DNA of 64,000 nucleotides from Trileptium ribeirensis (Eukaryota; Nematoda; Enoplea; Enoplida; Thoracostomopsidae): assembly GCA_030248225.1 (NCBI GenBank), contig JASANE010010198.1, forward strand, positions 1 through 64,000, written 5' to 3'. Made by a program: the position numbers and the translations under genes. This document shows positions 23,320 to 36,070 of this stretch, piece by piece (the stretch's first letter is position 1; the number at the start of each line of letters is the position of its first letter). A model generated the notes under the pieces. The model saw only the letters and a program-made list of their open reading frames with translations. It was not told the origin of the DNA and did not search any database.

Positions 23320-24540
23320 TGCACTTGTAAACTGCTACTTACATTACAACTGCAAAATACAACAGTCCTATCAATTGCACTATATTACTGCACTGTTTAA
23401 TGCAATTGCTAGGCTAAGCGCAATAGTTACTGATATCGCACCCACGGCCACCACAATAGCGGTCCCCACTGCACGGCGCATTGGACATCTCTACTACGTA
23501 CGAGTCGAGTTTATGGCAATACTGGCTACGGTGCGTAATAACTATAATGTCAGCGACGAACTAAAAACGATATCCTAAATTTCCTTAGGACAGCCTATTT
23601 AAAATTTACCATTGTCCTTCTCGCGTTCCGTTCTCAAATTATCAACTTAACGAACGCTTAAATCATGACCCGGCGATCACTAAAAATAGCGGTGGGTGAG
23701 CATCATTTTTCTTTAGTTCTTATCTTCGGATCTTGATTTTTGGGGGATGCCCATCCCCCTCATCCTCCCGAAATCACCACCTATGGCTTCAAGTCTAAAG
23801 CCTAAACATAAGCCTACGACAGGCGTTTTTAGGATCGTCCGTAAAAAACTAAACAGTTTTTCGATAAAGATATGGTTTTCTTTGAAACTGGTACCGCTGA
23901 AGCATCTTATTAGTTTCCATACTTTAAAGTATCAGGCCCGCGGGGCGGCGCGCATTTGTCGATGCCATCTGAAGCTTGATATTATTATAAATATTGTTTT
24001 ATTTACATTTAGTAAAAGTTCGAAAAAAGGATATATTTCGATTAAACGTTGAACTGCGGCTATAATTATATATTGGTTATTTAGTTGATAGTGATTTGAA
24101 CTTGATGTGCTTGGCAATAATAATTCCTTGTCTCTACCGTACCATGAATGTTTCAGCGAAACAGAAGCTGACCAAAATAGCATTTTTAAGTTAACTCCAA
24201 GCACGAATGCTAAAGGTAGTTTATACGGGCCTTTCCTGGAATACCCCAGCCCAAAATTGGTCAATTTTCATGATACAGCGAAACTTTTGGTACCATTGGA
24301 GTTAGGATCGACAGGACGGCTCAGAAAATGCACATTTAGGCCGTATTTATGACATTGTTTCCTATTTTTTGGGTTTCCAAGGGTCCATCCATCTAAATCG
24401 TTAACAAAGTGATTAACTAGGCGGATTTTACCGCCATTCTACTCTACGCAACAATGCAGTTCGAATGATACATGAAATTCAACATATATCGAGAAAAAAT
24501 TATTTTGAAATTTTTGTGTACCTGATAATTGATGTCAAAA
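23320..24540. other. Gene-free stretch with a dispersed short module at 24235-24345
   Basis: No convincing gene. Bases 24235-24345 (ggtcaattttcatgatacag, gaaacttttggtaccatt, ggctcagaaaatg) match the order seen at 2045-2120, in reverse at 9055-9130 and 25835-25910, and so belong to a dispersed repeat family. Confidence 0.45.
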
Positions 24541-24544
24541 AGCG

Positions 24545-24930
24545 TATAAAATCAAGTTTACCTTATTTAGAATTTCAGATCAGTCATACCGTAAAACATC
24601 AAGTTTACCATGTTTAGAATTTCAGATCAGTCATACCGTAAAACATCAAGTTTACCATGTTTAGAATTTCAGATCAGTCATACCGTAAAACATCAAGTTT
24701 ACCATGTTTAGAATTTCAGATCAGTCATAGCGTAAAACATCAAGTTTACCATGTTTAGAATTTCAGATCAGTCATACCGTAAAACATCAAGTTTACCATG
24801 TTTAGAATTTCAGATCAGTCATAGCGTAAAACATCAAGTTTACCATGTTTAGAATTTCAGATCAGTCATACCGTAAAACATCAAGTTTACCATGTTTAGA
24901 ATTTCAGATCAGTCATACCGTAAAACAACA
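24545..24930 (+). repeat. 47-bp tandem repeat, about 8 copies
   Basis: The word atcaagttta recurs every 47 bp from 24551. The units contain ccatgtttagaatttcagat and differ by one or two bases, such as taccg versus tagcg. The low divergence means recent amplification. Confidence 0.95.
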
Positions 24931-25194
24931 AATTTACCGGTGTTGGAAGCAGTGGGTTTGTTTTATGCTCACAAAATAGGTGTGAACGAAAGCGTTGGAT
25001 CGTTTGGAATTTGTGATTACACGTTTGGGTATTGTTAATGTTTCAAAGCAACGACTGACAAAACTATTTCATTCCTGCATATACAACATTGTGTCCAAGG
25101 TCCGTCCGCTCAAGGAGGGTGTAGATGGTTCGTGGGAAAGGTCCTAATTTCCCGAGCGAGGGAGAGAGTAAAGTCGGGGTGTGGGGTGGGTGAG

Positions 25195-25300
25195 TTTTCA
25201 AAATTTTTATGAATTCATATTTTTTCTCTATTTCACGAATTTTTTTCTCAATTTTGCCAGTTTTCCCAGATTTTGTCAATTTACTCAAAATTGTTCGAGC
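25195..25300 (+). repeat. AATTTT tract phased at about 10 bp
   Basis: Runs of aattttt or tttttt recur every 10-11 bp over about 100 bp, behind a GC- and purine-rich lead (agcgagggagagagtaaag). The same design occurs at 6340-6505, 27432-27505, 31905-32015 and 41540-41655. Confidence 0.6.
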
Positions 25301-26164
25301 GCCTTCAGCGCGATGTTCTGTTCGGTTAGCCCCATTCTGCCGGAAATCGGTTAATTTAGAAGATGCAGGTGATAAAGTTTAGTACTGTTAGACTCAGCTT
25401 GACTTGATGGTTCCCAAATTATCCATTTGCGCTATTTTTATGACAATATTTTTGTCGAATTTTTAGGGTTCCCACTGGTACCTCAAATTTTCGAGAAACT
25501 TTTTCAGGATAAACCCATAATTTTATGTACTATTCGAACCGGTTTGACGAACTCAGCCCAAATAGCGGTAAAATCAGTCTAATCTGTTTTCAAGTTAACG
25601 ACCGAGGCTTAGACAAATGCCTATGTTTAGCCTCACGATTGGGATATCACATAAATAGAAATAGCTCGTCATCCATGAACCAGGACTTATTTTGTCACCA
25701 TTCATTCCACTCAGCCGTCAAGGCAGATCGAACGATATATAAAATTGTGAATTTATTGAGAAATGTTTTTTCGAAATTTTTGTCCAGAAATTGACTCTAG
25801 AATAAACCAGGAAAATGTCATAAAATAAACGAAATGACCATTTTCTGAACCATCTCGTCGAGCTGAGTCGACTGGTACTAAAATTATCTAGGAACTGACG
25901 AAATTCGGACTCGTTCTGGGGCTGGCTGACCGATAGAGACCCCAGCGCGGGATGGAAGAGTGTGGGGCGGTAGCTATAGTCGCAGGAGGGTAATCCTGCC
26001 TTATCTCCCTATGGACACCTATGATATAGCACCTAATTTTGATATCCAGTGCATTTGTTATTTGGAACATGATAACATCTATAGTCACAGTGAGCCATTT
26101 CATGTCCCAACTAATGTCAGGTTTGCTATGCAAGGCATTGAGATAAAGTTTGTTTAGGCGTTAT

Positions 26165-26335
26165 ATTTGAACGTGCGGCATTATTTGCTGGGTTCCATAA
26201 AGACCCGAGCAAGTTCTAATAAATAGCTCAATGAATTGCGTACGTAACTAAGAATTATAAAACCGAGATTCGATCCTTGACGCCAGCTTGGTTTTGTCAA
26301 ACATTGCACGATACACAAATTAATTCGGGCATGAA
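26165..26335 (+). repeat. SINE-like dispersed repeat copy
   Basis: A B-box-like GATTCGATCC at about 26267 is followed by the family tail ttttgtcaaacattgcacga. The upstream block (gggttccataaagacccgag) is more diverged. Confidence 0.5.
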
Positions 26336-27004
26336 AGAATAATCAAATATTTATTCTATCGCTTAAGTTAAGTAGCAAAAGAGCACAAGACTTCGGCGGC
26401 AGAAATCTTATGTGGCAAAAAAATTCAGAAAAAAGGAAAAACGGTTAGTCCACACATTTTTTGACGTAAAACTAATTTTCAACTTAACCCAACATCACCA
26501 AACAGGTCGAAGAAATTTAGGGTTTGGTCAGGTGGAATAAAAAATTATTTACATTTTTTACCCCGATCTGTCAAATGTTTCGCTTCTGCCCAAAATTAGA
26601 ATCGTACTTCGTCATTCGTGCAAAACATGCAAACACAGGACTCTGAACTGATTTAAACAACTAATCGTTGCAAATTATATTTTTTAAAATGTGTACGTTT
26701 ACGATTTCTTTGCAGACAATGCTGGCTCGTGGTGCGAAGTCCTTTGGGGAAGGGGTAGCCGTTTCCCACAGCGGGCGAGGGATGTTAGGGGGGCCGGCCT
26801 TCGACCTCCCAGGGGGTTCAGCAGTCCGCACGCAGAGGCGGTCTTCGCAGGCTAAACCTTCTACTCCACCCTTCGCCCTATAACATGTTCTAGGTCATCA
26901 ATAAAAGCAAATCCGTTCCAGACTATGACAAATTTCTTTTAACCTCCCTTTCGCTGAGCTAGTTTTGAACTTCAGCAATTTTAAAATCTTGATGATCTGA
27001 TCAA

Positions 27005-27271
27005 ATGACAACTCTACTAATTGTACTAATTTGTATTCTAATCAGTTTACTAATATGGCTATGTTTGGTTTTTGCTCGACGACTTAGCTGTACTAGATGG
27101 CTGTTTGTAGCGCCACCGCTATCAAATCGCTCGAGTCGACGACGCTCTAACTTTATAGTCCTGGCAACTAGGGAACGGAACAGCAACAATGAAAAAAGGG
27201 TGATATTGGATCCGAACTCCGTTGTAAGCCCAAATAATCCGTTTTTATTGAACGACTGCAACAGCGTAAAG
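27005..27271 (+). CDS. Possible first exon: small N-terminally anchored membrane protein
   Basis: An ATG opens 89 codons that end exactly at AAAG/GTAAGA, a consensus splice donor (intron from 27272). Residues 3-24 are one strongly hydrophobic segment (LLIVLICILISLLIWLCLVF) followed by Arg-Arg, the pattern of a signal anchor. The rest is Arg/Ser-rich, then Asn/Pro-rich. No family is recognised. A plausible second exon follows after 54 bp. Against it: the region is repeat-rich and exon 2 soon enters an AT-phased tract. A chance frame cannot be excluded. Confidence 0.3.
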
Positions 27272-27325
27272 GTAAGATTTTAATTGAGCTAAGCAGGCTT
27301 TTAGTACACTGTTTCTGCGTTTTAG

Positions 27326-27532
27326 GCAGTTGAGCTGTGGCTTCTACTTATTGTACCTGCGTACTATTTCGGGCTTACTTCTAGCGAGGGACACCGGCAC
27401 GGGTTTTCCATTTGCAACAGTACCGAGCAGCCCAATCAAATTTTTATAAATTTTTCAAATTTTTTCTTTGAAATTTTTCTAATAATGAAAATTTGTGAAA
27501 TTTTTGCTGCTGGTTACGTAGGAAACTGTTGA
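27326..27532 (+). CDS. Possible second exon of the membrane-protein candidate
   Basis: The 54-bp interval from 27272 begins GTAAGA and ends tttctgcgttttag. Exon 1 ends in phase 0, and the frame after the AG is open for 68 codons to TGA at 27530, beginning AVELWLLLIVPAYYFG. The later part is Phe/Ile/Asn-rich because it runs through a phased AATTTT tract (27432-27505) also found elsewhere as non-coding repeat, which weakens the call. Confidence 0.22.
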   Translation, partial: AVELWLLLIVPAYYFGLTSSEGHRHGFSICNSTEQPNQIFINFSNFFFEIFLIMKICEIFAAGYVGNC

Positions 27533-30500
27533 TCGCTGATCGTTTTAGGTGTTCAAACGTCACGCATTCGCTGCTCAGTCTTTGTCGTCCGGCTCCAATC
27601 CCAACGCGTTATTTGCGAATATATCGTATTATTCTGGTTTGAGCTTTCCCCAGGCAGTATAAAGACTAACCCAGAATTATTTTTAAATAAAAATTCCATA
27701 AATACTATTTCCAATTTAAGATTTTATCATTGTAAGAAACTTTGAAATGTCAATGAATCTACGTAAAAATTTTGGAATAGTATTGATGAACATTGCCACA
27801 AACAATGATACAAAAGTGCAGAGACATGACACAGAGTAAAAATGTATTGTGGACGCAGCGATCATATTGACCTGCTGTGGGCTATCATGGCTGTGATGCA
27901 GAATAGCTGTGATTTCATAATCTTAGTTAAAAATATAGTCATCTGGTGATGGGTTCTATGATATTCATAGTTTTTTCTAACGTTTTTCATACAATACCAA
28001 ATTATTAAGGCTTTATGTACAGCCATTCATTTTAAATAACAGAGTAAATATTAGATATTATAGCCAAACATGTGGCCACAATTTCAGTCCATTTGGATTT
28101 TCGAACCTAATTTCATTCAGATACCTTCTTGAGAAGAAATAAATTTAAGTTCAGTAATAAACTAGATGCTTCGCCTGGACCGTTGAATCTCTACAATTTT
28201 GGGGTCATATGTTCAACTTGAAGGCTGTTGTAGTGTGATCAGCTTGTTAATATTTGTGAACCTGCATGATCTCGGTTTTGGCATATAAATTCATCGTTTA
28301 TCAATTCACATCAATAGATTAAACGACATAGCAAGGACTTCAATTACCAATAGTGTCACGTTAGTCCCGTAGTAATTTTTGTATGTTAGAAGCAAATATA
28401 TGTGCTTGAACCCAAAAGCGACTCTAAATGTAAAAATTAAAAGGTATGCATACCATTATGAAATTCTCAAATTTTCCATTTAATATATAGTTATTTGTAC
28501 GAGCTGTCTAAATTTTGCGTGCAACCGCCGTTTAACTCGCTAAACTGTAACAACTTGAAACAAAGCAAAGTCACACCACTACGGTATCCAATCGGGTACA
28601 AAAATTTGAAGCTCAAATTGACTCTCCGGCAATTGCTATTAACAAAACCAAACCACATCAGAAATTGAATCCGCGTGCCTTCGTTAACGACCTCAAAGAA
28701 ACGTACTAATCATCGTTACTTCAGAACTGTTGTCAACGAAGGAAACCAGAAAAGCATCATGTGAGGCCTCAAACCGGGACTCAATTGATTTTGGGAAATG
28801 TTAAGCCCTGTTAACTACTCGACACGGTCCGCTGACAAAGATATTTGATGTCGCGGATGTGTTGTTATCAAACGACAATCAGAAAGAGGCGTGGACTCTA
28901 GTAGCATAGATCTTCACAAAGCTTGATCCATCTGTCCAGCTCCAGGAAGTTTTTCGGCTTATCTAGTAGTCGAATTTCAAATCACGAATCCCGACTCTTG
29001 ACGGTACACGTCCACAGATTCTCGATGAATTCAACAACACTCAAGAAAACTTACGTTCTACAGTCGTTGGAAAAATATTAATCCGCAAGTCAATGGCACG
29101 CAACACAAAAAAACTGAAAGATCAAACCTGTATTCAGACACAAGTCATATGAAATTAAATTGAGCACAACGTAACAATACGCGAAACAAAGCTCACAACG
29201 AGGTTGAGAATACAAAAACTGGTTGCTTTTAAGAGCTGTACAATGAACGATGCGAGTCGGCTATTTAGTTGCAGACATAATAATATCTTGACACAATATC
29301 TTCAACAACTTAGTCATTGAAGTTAACTTGAAAACTTTTAACGGGGAATACCGAGCCACCCGCCTAAAAATTTTGTAGCAATAAGCATTATAATTGCCAC
29401 AAAACCTGTAGGTATAAACGTGACAATATGTGTTACAATGTTCAGTGAGTGCACACTTTTATCTGTGAACGCTGCATAGTGAACATCTGTCTATCAGTAA
29501 AAAACTCGATGGGTTTGCATATATCGCCCACCGAATTTCACTACGAATAAAATGTACTTCTGCACTTAAATTCATATCTCATGAATGTAATGTTTCATGA
29601 TCCGTAATTTACAAGAGGAGACTATAAAACATGGATTTGTGGACAAACATAGCATCTGATGCGCCTAAGTACGATATATATGTTTAGGAAATATGATTGT
29701 CAAATCTAGTTTCGTTCAAATGGTAAATTTTCCAACACTTGGAACAAATACACTTGGTCTATTTCGTACGTAGTCTGCGGCGTGTAAGATGTTGTGTTAA
29801 ATGTTCTGAAATCTTCGTAAATTCAGATCACTTTTCTATTAATTATATGAATAGCCACCTTCCGCAGATAAAATCGAAACATAAGTTTCGTTTTTAAGAA
29901 ATGTGAAATTTGAAATTTATTTCATATTGATCGGGACTTATTGTTACTCTCTGTCATTAATGTAAATGATAAAAGGTTGGCATTTTATAATTATAATGTT
30001 ATATGCCATGTAATAATGTATATTTATATACCCAGATGAGTATTAAAACCTGGAAAACTAAAACCTGTCCGAATTTTATTACAAAAAACTACGCCATGAT
30101 ACATTTGTTACATAAATACCTAAACTTATTACATTGAATAGTAAACTTTGATCCTATGAAGATCATTATAGTTGGAACCTAAAATATACCTACAAAAACA
30201 TAAAACTGTACTGTCTCTTAATAGATTTTTAAGCAAAACTTGTAATTTTTTATGATTTTATATTGTTTTTAGATAGTTTTAATAGATCCTAAGCAACAAT
30301 GATGTGGGAGTGGGCTTTGATCAGCTGAGTTAATAAGAATCATGGTTTTTAGCATGATCGTAGTGTGACAATTAAGCTAATTTGCGCGTGGGATCTCTGT
30401 CAAATTTTCGTCGGATGTTTGGTGACATTCTCCTATCAACGCTTTCGTTTGTAAACTTTTTATCATGTTGCAGAAAGTTTCTGGTACTAAGGTTGTTTTA

Positions 30501-30900
30501 ATATATTTTAATGGTGTCTATATAAATAATTCCTAAACTTGTGTACTCAGATCACACGAAATGTTATAATTGTCAAGATGGGAGCATGAACAATTAGGGA
30601 ACTATTAGATTTTATTTTATAAGCTGCACATAATAGTAACCGCTTTGACTAAAGTAGGCCACAGGATTCCAGTCCGCGTTAGCATGAAAAGGTTGAATAG
30701 TTATCGTTTGGTGAACTTAAATATCTTATATCTTTGGTGTCACACACCAACGGTTTATTAAAAGCCAAACTGGGATTTGTTGAAAAAGGTTGTATTATTG
30801 TGGATATTATAATTTGTTAGCAACGACGATGTTTTTAATATAACTACTACCTCGCTGATTTCCGAAATTACTGATATATTTAGATATTTGATTTGACAGG
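27533..30900. other. Gene-free 3.4-kb stretch
   Basis: Low-copy-looking AT-rich sequence with no frame of useful length on either strand. The part at about 28550-29230 is richer in GC with codon-like texture but is broken by stops in all frames; it could be a decayed gene or element. Nothing more can be said. Confidence 0.4.
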
Positions 30901-31309
30901 TACACTGCAAATTTTCGTGAGTTAGATTTTAACTCAGAACCCTGAGTTAAATTCCTTTGAATTCAAATTAACTATAGCCGAGCAGGTATATCGGGGTTCG
31001 GAGTTAAGCGTTCTACCTTGGACCTGAGTTTGAAATTGCTGAGTTAGACACAAATCTAAGTCCGGAAAAGTAACTGAGTCACGCTGAGTTAGTTTTCGAA
31101 CTATGAGTTTCTGAGCAGGATTTTTCGGATTCGCTGTGAGTTAAGTTAACTTATTCGGAGTTAGAATCGTAAGAAAAGGCTCAGTTACTAACTAACTCAG
31201 CAGAATGATTTTATCGAACTCATTTGGAAACGGTTGGATCCGGCTACAAACGTCTGAAACGATGCAACTCAGGCTGAGTTAAAATTAACTCAGTCGAATT
31301 CACAGTGTA
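30901..31309. mobile_element. MITE with internal GAGTTA/TAACTC iterations
   Basis: Ends are inverted: tacactgcaaatttt at the left, and the right end read in reverse is tacactgtgaattcg, both running into gagtta...aactcag. TA at both outer ends is consistent with a TA target duplication. The interior carries roughly fifteen copies of gagtta or its complement in both orientations, giving many possible stem pairings. There is no coding capacity, as expected of a non-autonomous DNA transposon. Confidence 0.75.
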
Positions 31310-32930
31310 AAAGGCTCGAATACTTCTTTCTAAAAATACCATTGACGTTGGTACGAAGCCAATCACTAGGAGAAGAGGAACATGACTTCCACAAAGAGAA
31401 CAGTTAGTAAGGTGACGCTGGACGGCTGTGAGAGTGGCTCCCGGCATTTTTAAAGAAAGAGTTATTAGGTATTTGGTCGGGTCCCGGACTGGGCACTTAA
31501 TGTAATGCAGGTTTCGCAGAAAAATCGCGCACACAAATCGGGCAGTTTTGTCTCTTATGGCCGTCGGTAAGAGACCAAAATCTGTTAAGGCTGGCTGTAT
31601 ATTATTTTAGTTTCATGTAGATAGCTATAAGGCACTTTTGTATCTTATGAGGCCTATCGAACTATTGTTTGAAGTTTCAGCCGTAGTAGAAGGCCCGCTA
31701 ATGAGCTCTTGCAAGCCCATTTGTATTAGTCGAAAACTGTGTATAATTAAAACCACAAACAGTCCAAATCTCTGTCAGGTCCATGTAATCATAAATTTCC
31801 TAACCTGGCACCTCCGGGGAGTCGATAATTCCGTCGAGGGAGGTAGATATAGAGGGTTAAGTGTAAACCAGGAGATGCATTTTTGTCGTTTATTGGAAGG
31901 CATAATTTTCCCAAATTTTACCGAAATTTAACCTAAGATCTAATAAAATTTTCCTTTTTTGCTTGAAATTCTCCTAATTTTCGTCCATTTGTAAAAATTT
32001 TCCTTAAATGTATCGGGATCCTTTCCGATTTCTCACAAACGCTCGAGACGGTATTGCGTCTTACAGCCGGACAAATACACTTGACACCGATCACACCCCA
32101 ACCCCAGTGGGACACCTGTAACTATATAATAATAATCGTGATCTTGTCAAATAGCACCTTATACTCAATAGATAAAATGGGTTCAGTGGATTCATTTCCT
32201 CAATCTTGTGTTTCCATTACATTACACATCTTTCCTTGCGCCTCTTCCATTCGATGGTAATTAGATTTTAATGAACAGGCGGAACAAACCATACCTACGC
32301 CACGATTCGAACAAGCAAAATGATGGATCGAATAAAAATATCATTGTGAATTTGAAAGCCCCATATGTGTTATAACCCTCTTGGTAAATTTATGACAAAA
32401 TTTGGCGTCTGGCATCATATTCTTGGGTGGTCATTGCATTTGAAAAAATAATTGAAGACGATATGAGATTGATCGTATTTAAATTATATAATAAAATAAG
32501 CTTAAGAAATCTGCGGATAGATACATAAAATGCATGGTTGGCACGCTCATGCCCTGGTTGACTGGACTAAAATGTCGCCTTTTTGTCATCTCCATCCATT
32601 TTTCGATTTTATTTAGTTATTATTTAATATGAGTAGGGACCTAAGACAATGCTGTTAGTTTTCGACGTCACATTCTGCAAATCCTGTTGAAAAGTTCCGG
32701 TTTTTCTAATCCATTCAAGATCAAACTATCATTATTCATCCTAAATTAATCTGTATATATGAAACGTCGGCTTAGGGGGCCACATGATCTCAGCGAGAGA
32801 AGGGGTGGGCCGGGGTAATCAAAAAACCCAAGTTCTTCGCGGTTTCTCAGCTTTTGCCTTCAAATTGTTAGGTATGTGCGAAAGTTCCTGGGCCCGCGAG
32901 GTGGGGGGAGGGATAGTGGTACTTCGGCCC
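31310..32930. other. Gene-free stretch with AT-phased tract at 31905-32015
   Basis: Only short frames without motifs. The 10-bp phased AATTTT tract (aattttcccaaattttaccg...) is the only structure noted. Confidence 0.4.
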
Positions 32931-32934
32931 ATGT

Positions 32935-33147
32935 CACCTTTAGGGGCTGGACGTTATAACGTTAGAAATAAGAATAGCTTAGAGCGGGAGTTCGGGGGCG
33001 GCAGCCCCCCGACTTAGGCTTAGGCTTAGTTTTAGTACATGGCTCATATAGTGACCTTAGCTTAGGCTAAGACTAAGGCTTAGGCTTAGTATATCGAGAA
33101 CGGCATGGCATACATTTCACTTCCGCCCCTAAAGGTTACATTGGCCG
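32935..33147 (+). mobile_element. CTTAGGCTTA-family MITE, complete copy
   Basis: The left end cggcccatgtcacctttagg and the right end in reverse (cggccaatgtaaccttta) form inverted repeats of about 24 bp. The interior has gacgttataacgttag, a GC-rich hairpin (gggggcggcagcccccc) and repeated cttaggctta. Flanks (ggtacttc and gaaacttc) share six of eight bases, a possible old target duplication. Confidence 0.8.
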
Positions 33148-33149
33148 AA

Positions 33150-34320
33150 ACTTCATATGGAAGTAAAATATGGCTTAGAAAAGTTAGACTGTTGTTCCCG
33201 CAGTCCCTATGAACACCCATTATGTATGTATAGATTGGTACATTTTGCTTATGAAATTTGGCTCACGCTCTCTGAGGAATGGTTATTCCGTTAAAAAATT
33301 ACCATTTAAATATTCTGAAATTTATATGGGATTCTCTTTACATGAATAACTGGGCTTCCGTATGTCTTTGAACTAATTTATTATTATTTGTTCGAATCAG
33401 TCGTGGTGACTGGGAACACAAACAAGATCTTGGATCCTCAGTTTATGCGAAATTTTTAAAACCGAGTTTTAGCACGGCTCTTGACGTTTTGTTAAAACCC
33501 TTTTTCATAACTGAAATCTACATTCTTCCAATTTTGACTCGGGAACATTAAAGCAAACGGAAATAATACTTGAAATGCCTAATTACTATGGTAATTTAAT
33601 ATCTATAGCTCGTTCTGCAATATGTGATGTGTCAGCTGCAAGGCAGAGATATTTTTGAATATAAATTGTGGTTTATTATTAAATAAATAATATGTTGGTC
33701 ATTATTAAATCAATATAAGAATGTGTGTAATAGTTAAATATGATAAAGGTGGCTGCACAAGATGGCACCCCAGGCCCATCCATACGAAGTCCATAGCACC
33801 GTAGGCCCATCCATGCCAAGTACATGGCATCCCAGGCCCATCCATGCCGAGTCCGCTTACCTACGCCCTACCAGGGTCGTGGCAAGCACCTCTAAAACCT
33901 TCTTCAAGTATGAAAGGTATGATCTTCAGAAATGGAGGGAGTGGAGGGAATTTAGGTTCATTTTGTTATAACCTCGTCAGTTATTTTTTGCGCTTGATCG
34001 AAATCACCGAAAGACCTCTACAGCTAAGTTGGGAATGCAGTTTCTTGCCGGTATAATCATTGCAATCTGCAATGTAATATTCATATCTGTGGAAAAAAGT
34101 CTAAAATATCAGACATGCCACCTGTTTAGTAATAAAAGTATAATTTTTTTAGAATAATTCTTGGAAAAAATAGTGAAATGACCAAAACATATGAATGTAT
34201 GACATTTTTAAGTTAATTTTATGCAGAGTCACGGTTAAATTTATGGTTCACAAAGCCCTAAATGTGAAGCATTATATTTTTCAAACGACATAAATGGAGT
34301 GCGCCTATAGATAAAACTTT
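33150..34320. other. Gene-free stretch
   Basis: AT-rich; holds only the 31-bp tandem repeat listed separately. Confidence 0.4.
33761..33855 (+). repeat. 31-bp tandem repeat, 3 copies
   Basis: Units share caggcccatccat followed by acgaagtcc, gccaagtac and gccgagtcc. They are GC-rich compared with the surroundings. Confidence 0.85.
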
Positions 34321-34329
34321 ACCATTTTG

Positions 34330-34540
34330 AGTCCGGCCAAACCGAACCCTGAGGGCAACACGGTATATCGTTAGAAAAAGAACAGCTTAGAACGTGGGAC
34401 TCTGGTTGGGGGGCGGTAGCCCCCGACTAGGTTTAGGTTCAGTGTAGGACTCATATAAGAACCTGACCTTAAGCTAAGGCCCTAGGCTTAGTATATCAAG
34501 AACGGCATGGCCCTTCAGGGGTGCCTTGGCCCTGAGTCCT
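34330..34540 (+). mobile_element. CTTAGGCTTA-family MITE, diverged copy
   Basis: Contains tatatcgttagaaaaag, aacagcttagaacg, a hairpin-like ggggggcggtagccccc, ggctcatat-like text and agaacggcatggcc in family order. The right end (caggggtgccttggcc) is diverged. Confidence 0.65.
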
Positions 34541-36070
34541 AAGCCTAAATTTAGGGTCACTCAGCGTTAACATCAGGTTATCTATTTCTTTAAAATTAGA
34601 TAAGGCGGCCGCTATCGGCCGACTCAGTTCCTCCACACAGATCCATGGTATTCTAATTTGTTTTCCTGCCACAAGCGCCGACACTACCCCACGTTTGCTT
34701 CTTCAGTGGAACATTTTAAAAATTATTAAAAAATTCAATTGCCATTGTATTTTCCTCATACAAGCCAGGATTTGTCGTCGGTAGTCATTGTCGGCACAAT
34801 TAGCTCCTGTTTTATTGCCCTCAAAAACATTTAAGAACGTCATTAAATTTAAGCCACACGGCCTTTAGCTTTCTTTTATAATAGTCCACTATTTTACTTC
34901 CAATGCAGTTCTAATGAACGAGCCGCGAATTTGAATTTCTGCTATAAAAGCTACGATTTTAAGGACAGGAAACGCAGTTCGTACACAACTCCAAATGATA
35001 GCTATATATTTTTTAATTGCAGAATAAGTACCTAGATGCAATTTTGTAACTGCTTATAAATCAAAGACAAGTAACGTTGAATCGTAAATATTATATCGTT
35101 AGATTAGTGGAAGGTTTTCTTTCGCAACCCATCTGAAAGCTCGAAATTCAACCCAAGTCCGGTTGACATACTTACCAAGCTGAAATGATGTGGTGAATAT
35201 TTCAGGCTTGGGGCATCTACAAAGATTGCCTGCTTCCCACCCTACTTACCATTTACGACCAGTTCTTCAAATTTGATTCTTCCTACTTTTGATTAATACC
35301 CAGGGGTGTCGCAAGCTATTCAAATCCGGGGTAGCAGCAAAAATGATGGGGGGGTGATTACGTTCATTTTGTCATATATAACCCCATCAGTTAATTTTGT
35401 CAAATTTATTACAAATAGTTAAAATCGCATCGTGCCCCCATATCGGTAATAGCCATAGTGATGAAAATCGAAGTAATTCTATGAGGTACCCGGTAAGAAT
35501 CGATGTCTCGTGATCTTGTTCAGTTTTGGATGTATTTAGGTAGTGTTAGTACCAAAGTCCTACTAAAGCTCGTGACGGGACGGAACGGTCCTGTTACAAC
35601 TCTAGTATTCTAACTTGGTATCAAATTAAATGCATTTATTTGTTAACTGATTTGTGGGCAAAAAGTTGACAATCAAAATCAGATTGCACCATACATCGCT
35701 TCGTTGAGTTGAGTTTTGCTTTAGCCTAAACTTATCATCTAAATATCACGGCTAGATCCGAGCCACCAGGCTGGGATATTGTCACGTGGCTAAATTGGGC
35801 GGAGATCTTTTCAAATAAAGAGGGACCCTTGAAAGAAAATTTCTGTACCCTGTTTGAGGCGCTCCGGACTCCCAAATTTCGACTCTGGGTGAGTCCCTAC
35901 ACGCAATACCTTAAGGATGATTGCTTTGGCCAAAATTTTCATTGCCTAACAATCACCAAGTTTAAGCTAGATATCTATGATCTATATATATGTAACAGTC
36001 TAGTTCTGTTGTTAACCATATAGTATTAGTCTCTGACTCGGCAAAATAGAAGAACTAACCTACTAATACG
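34540..36070. other. Gene-free stretch
   Basis: No gene or repeat recognised. At 35308 ccaggggtgtcgcaag looks like a hAT-type end, but no partner end was found. Confidence 0.35.

Larger units (their letters stand above)
24935..27000. other. Gene-poor stretch with SINE-like copy and AT-phased tract
   Basis: Contains a phased AATTTT tract at 25195-25300, the dispersed module at 25835-25910, a SINE-like copy at 26165-26335 and a GC-rich island at 26720-26880 (an 80-codon plus-strand frame without known motif, followed by aataaaag near 26899). No gene is supported. Confidence 0.4.

Noticed and set aside
24545..24930. Regular 47-bp repeats suggesting a CRISPR array
   Set aside because: Units abut without variable spacers, and the context is eukaryotic; it is a minisatellite.
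35308..35370. hAT-like terminus ccaggggtgtcgcaag
   Set aside because: No partner inverted end or target duplication was found nearby.
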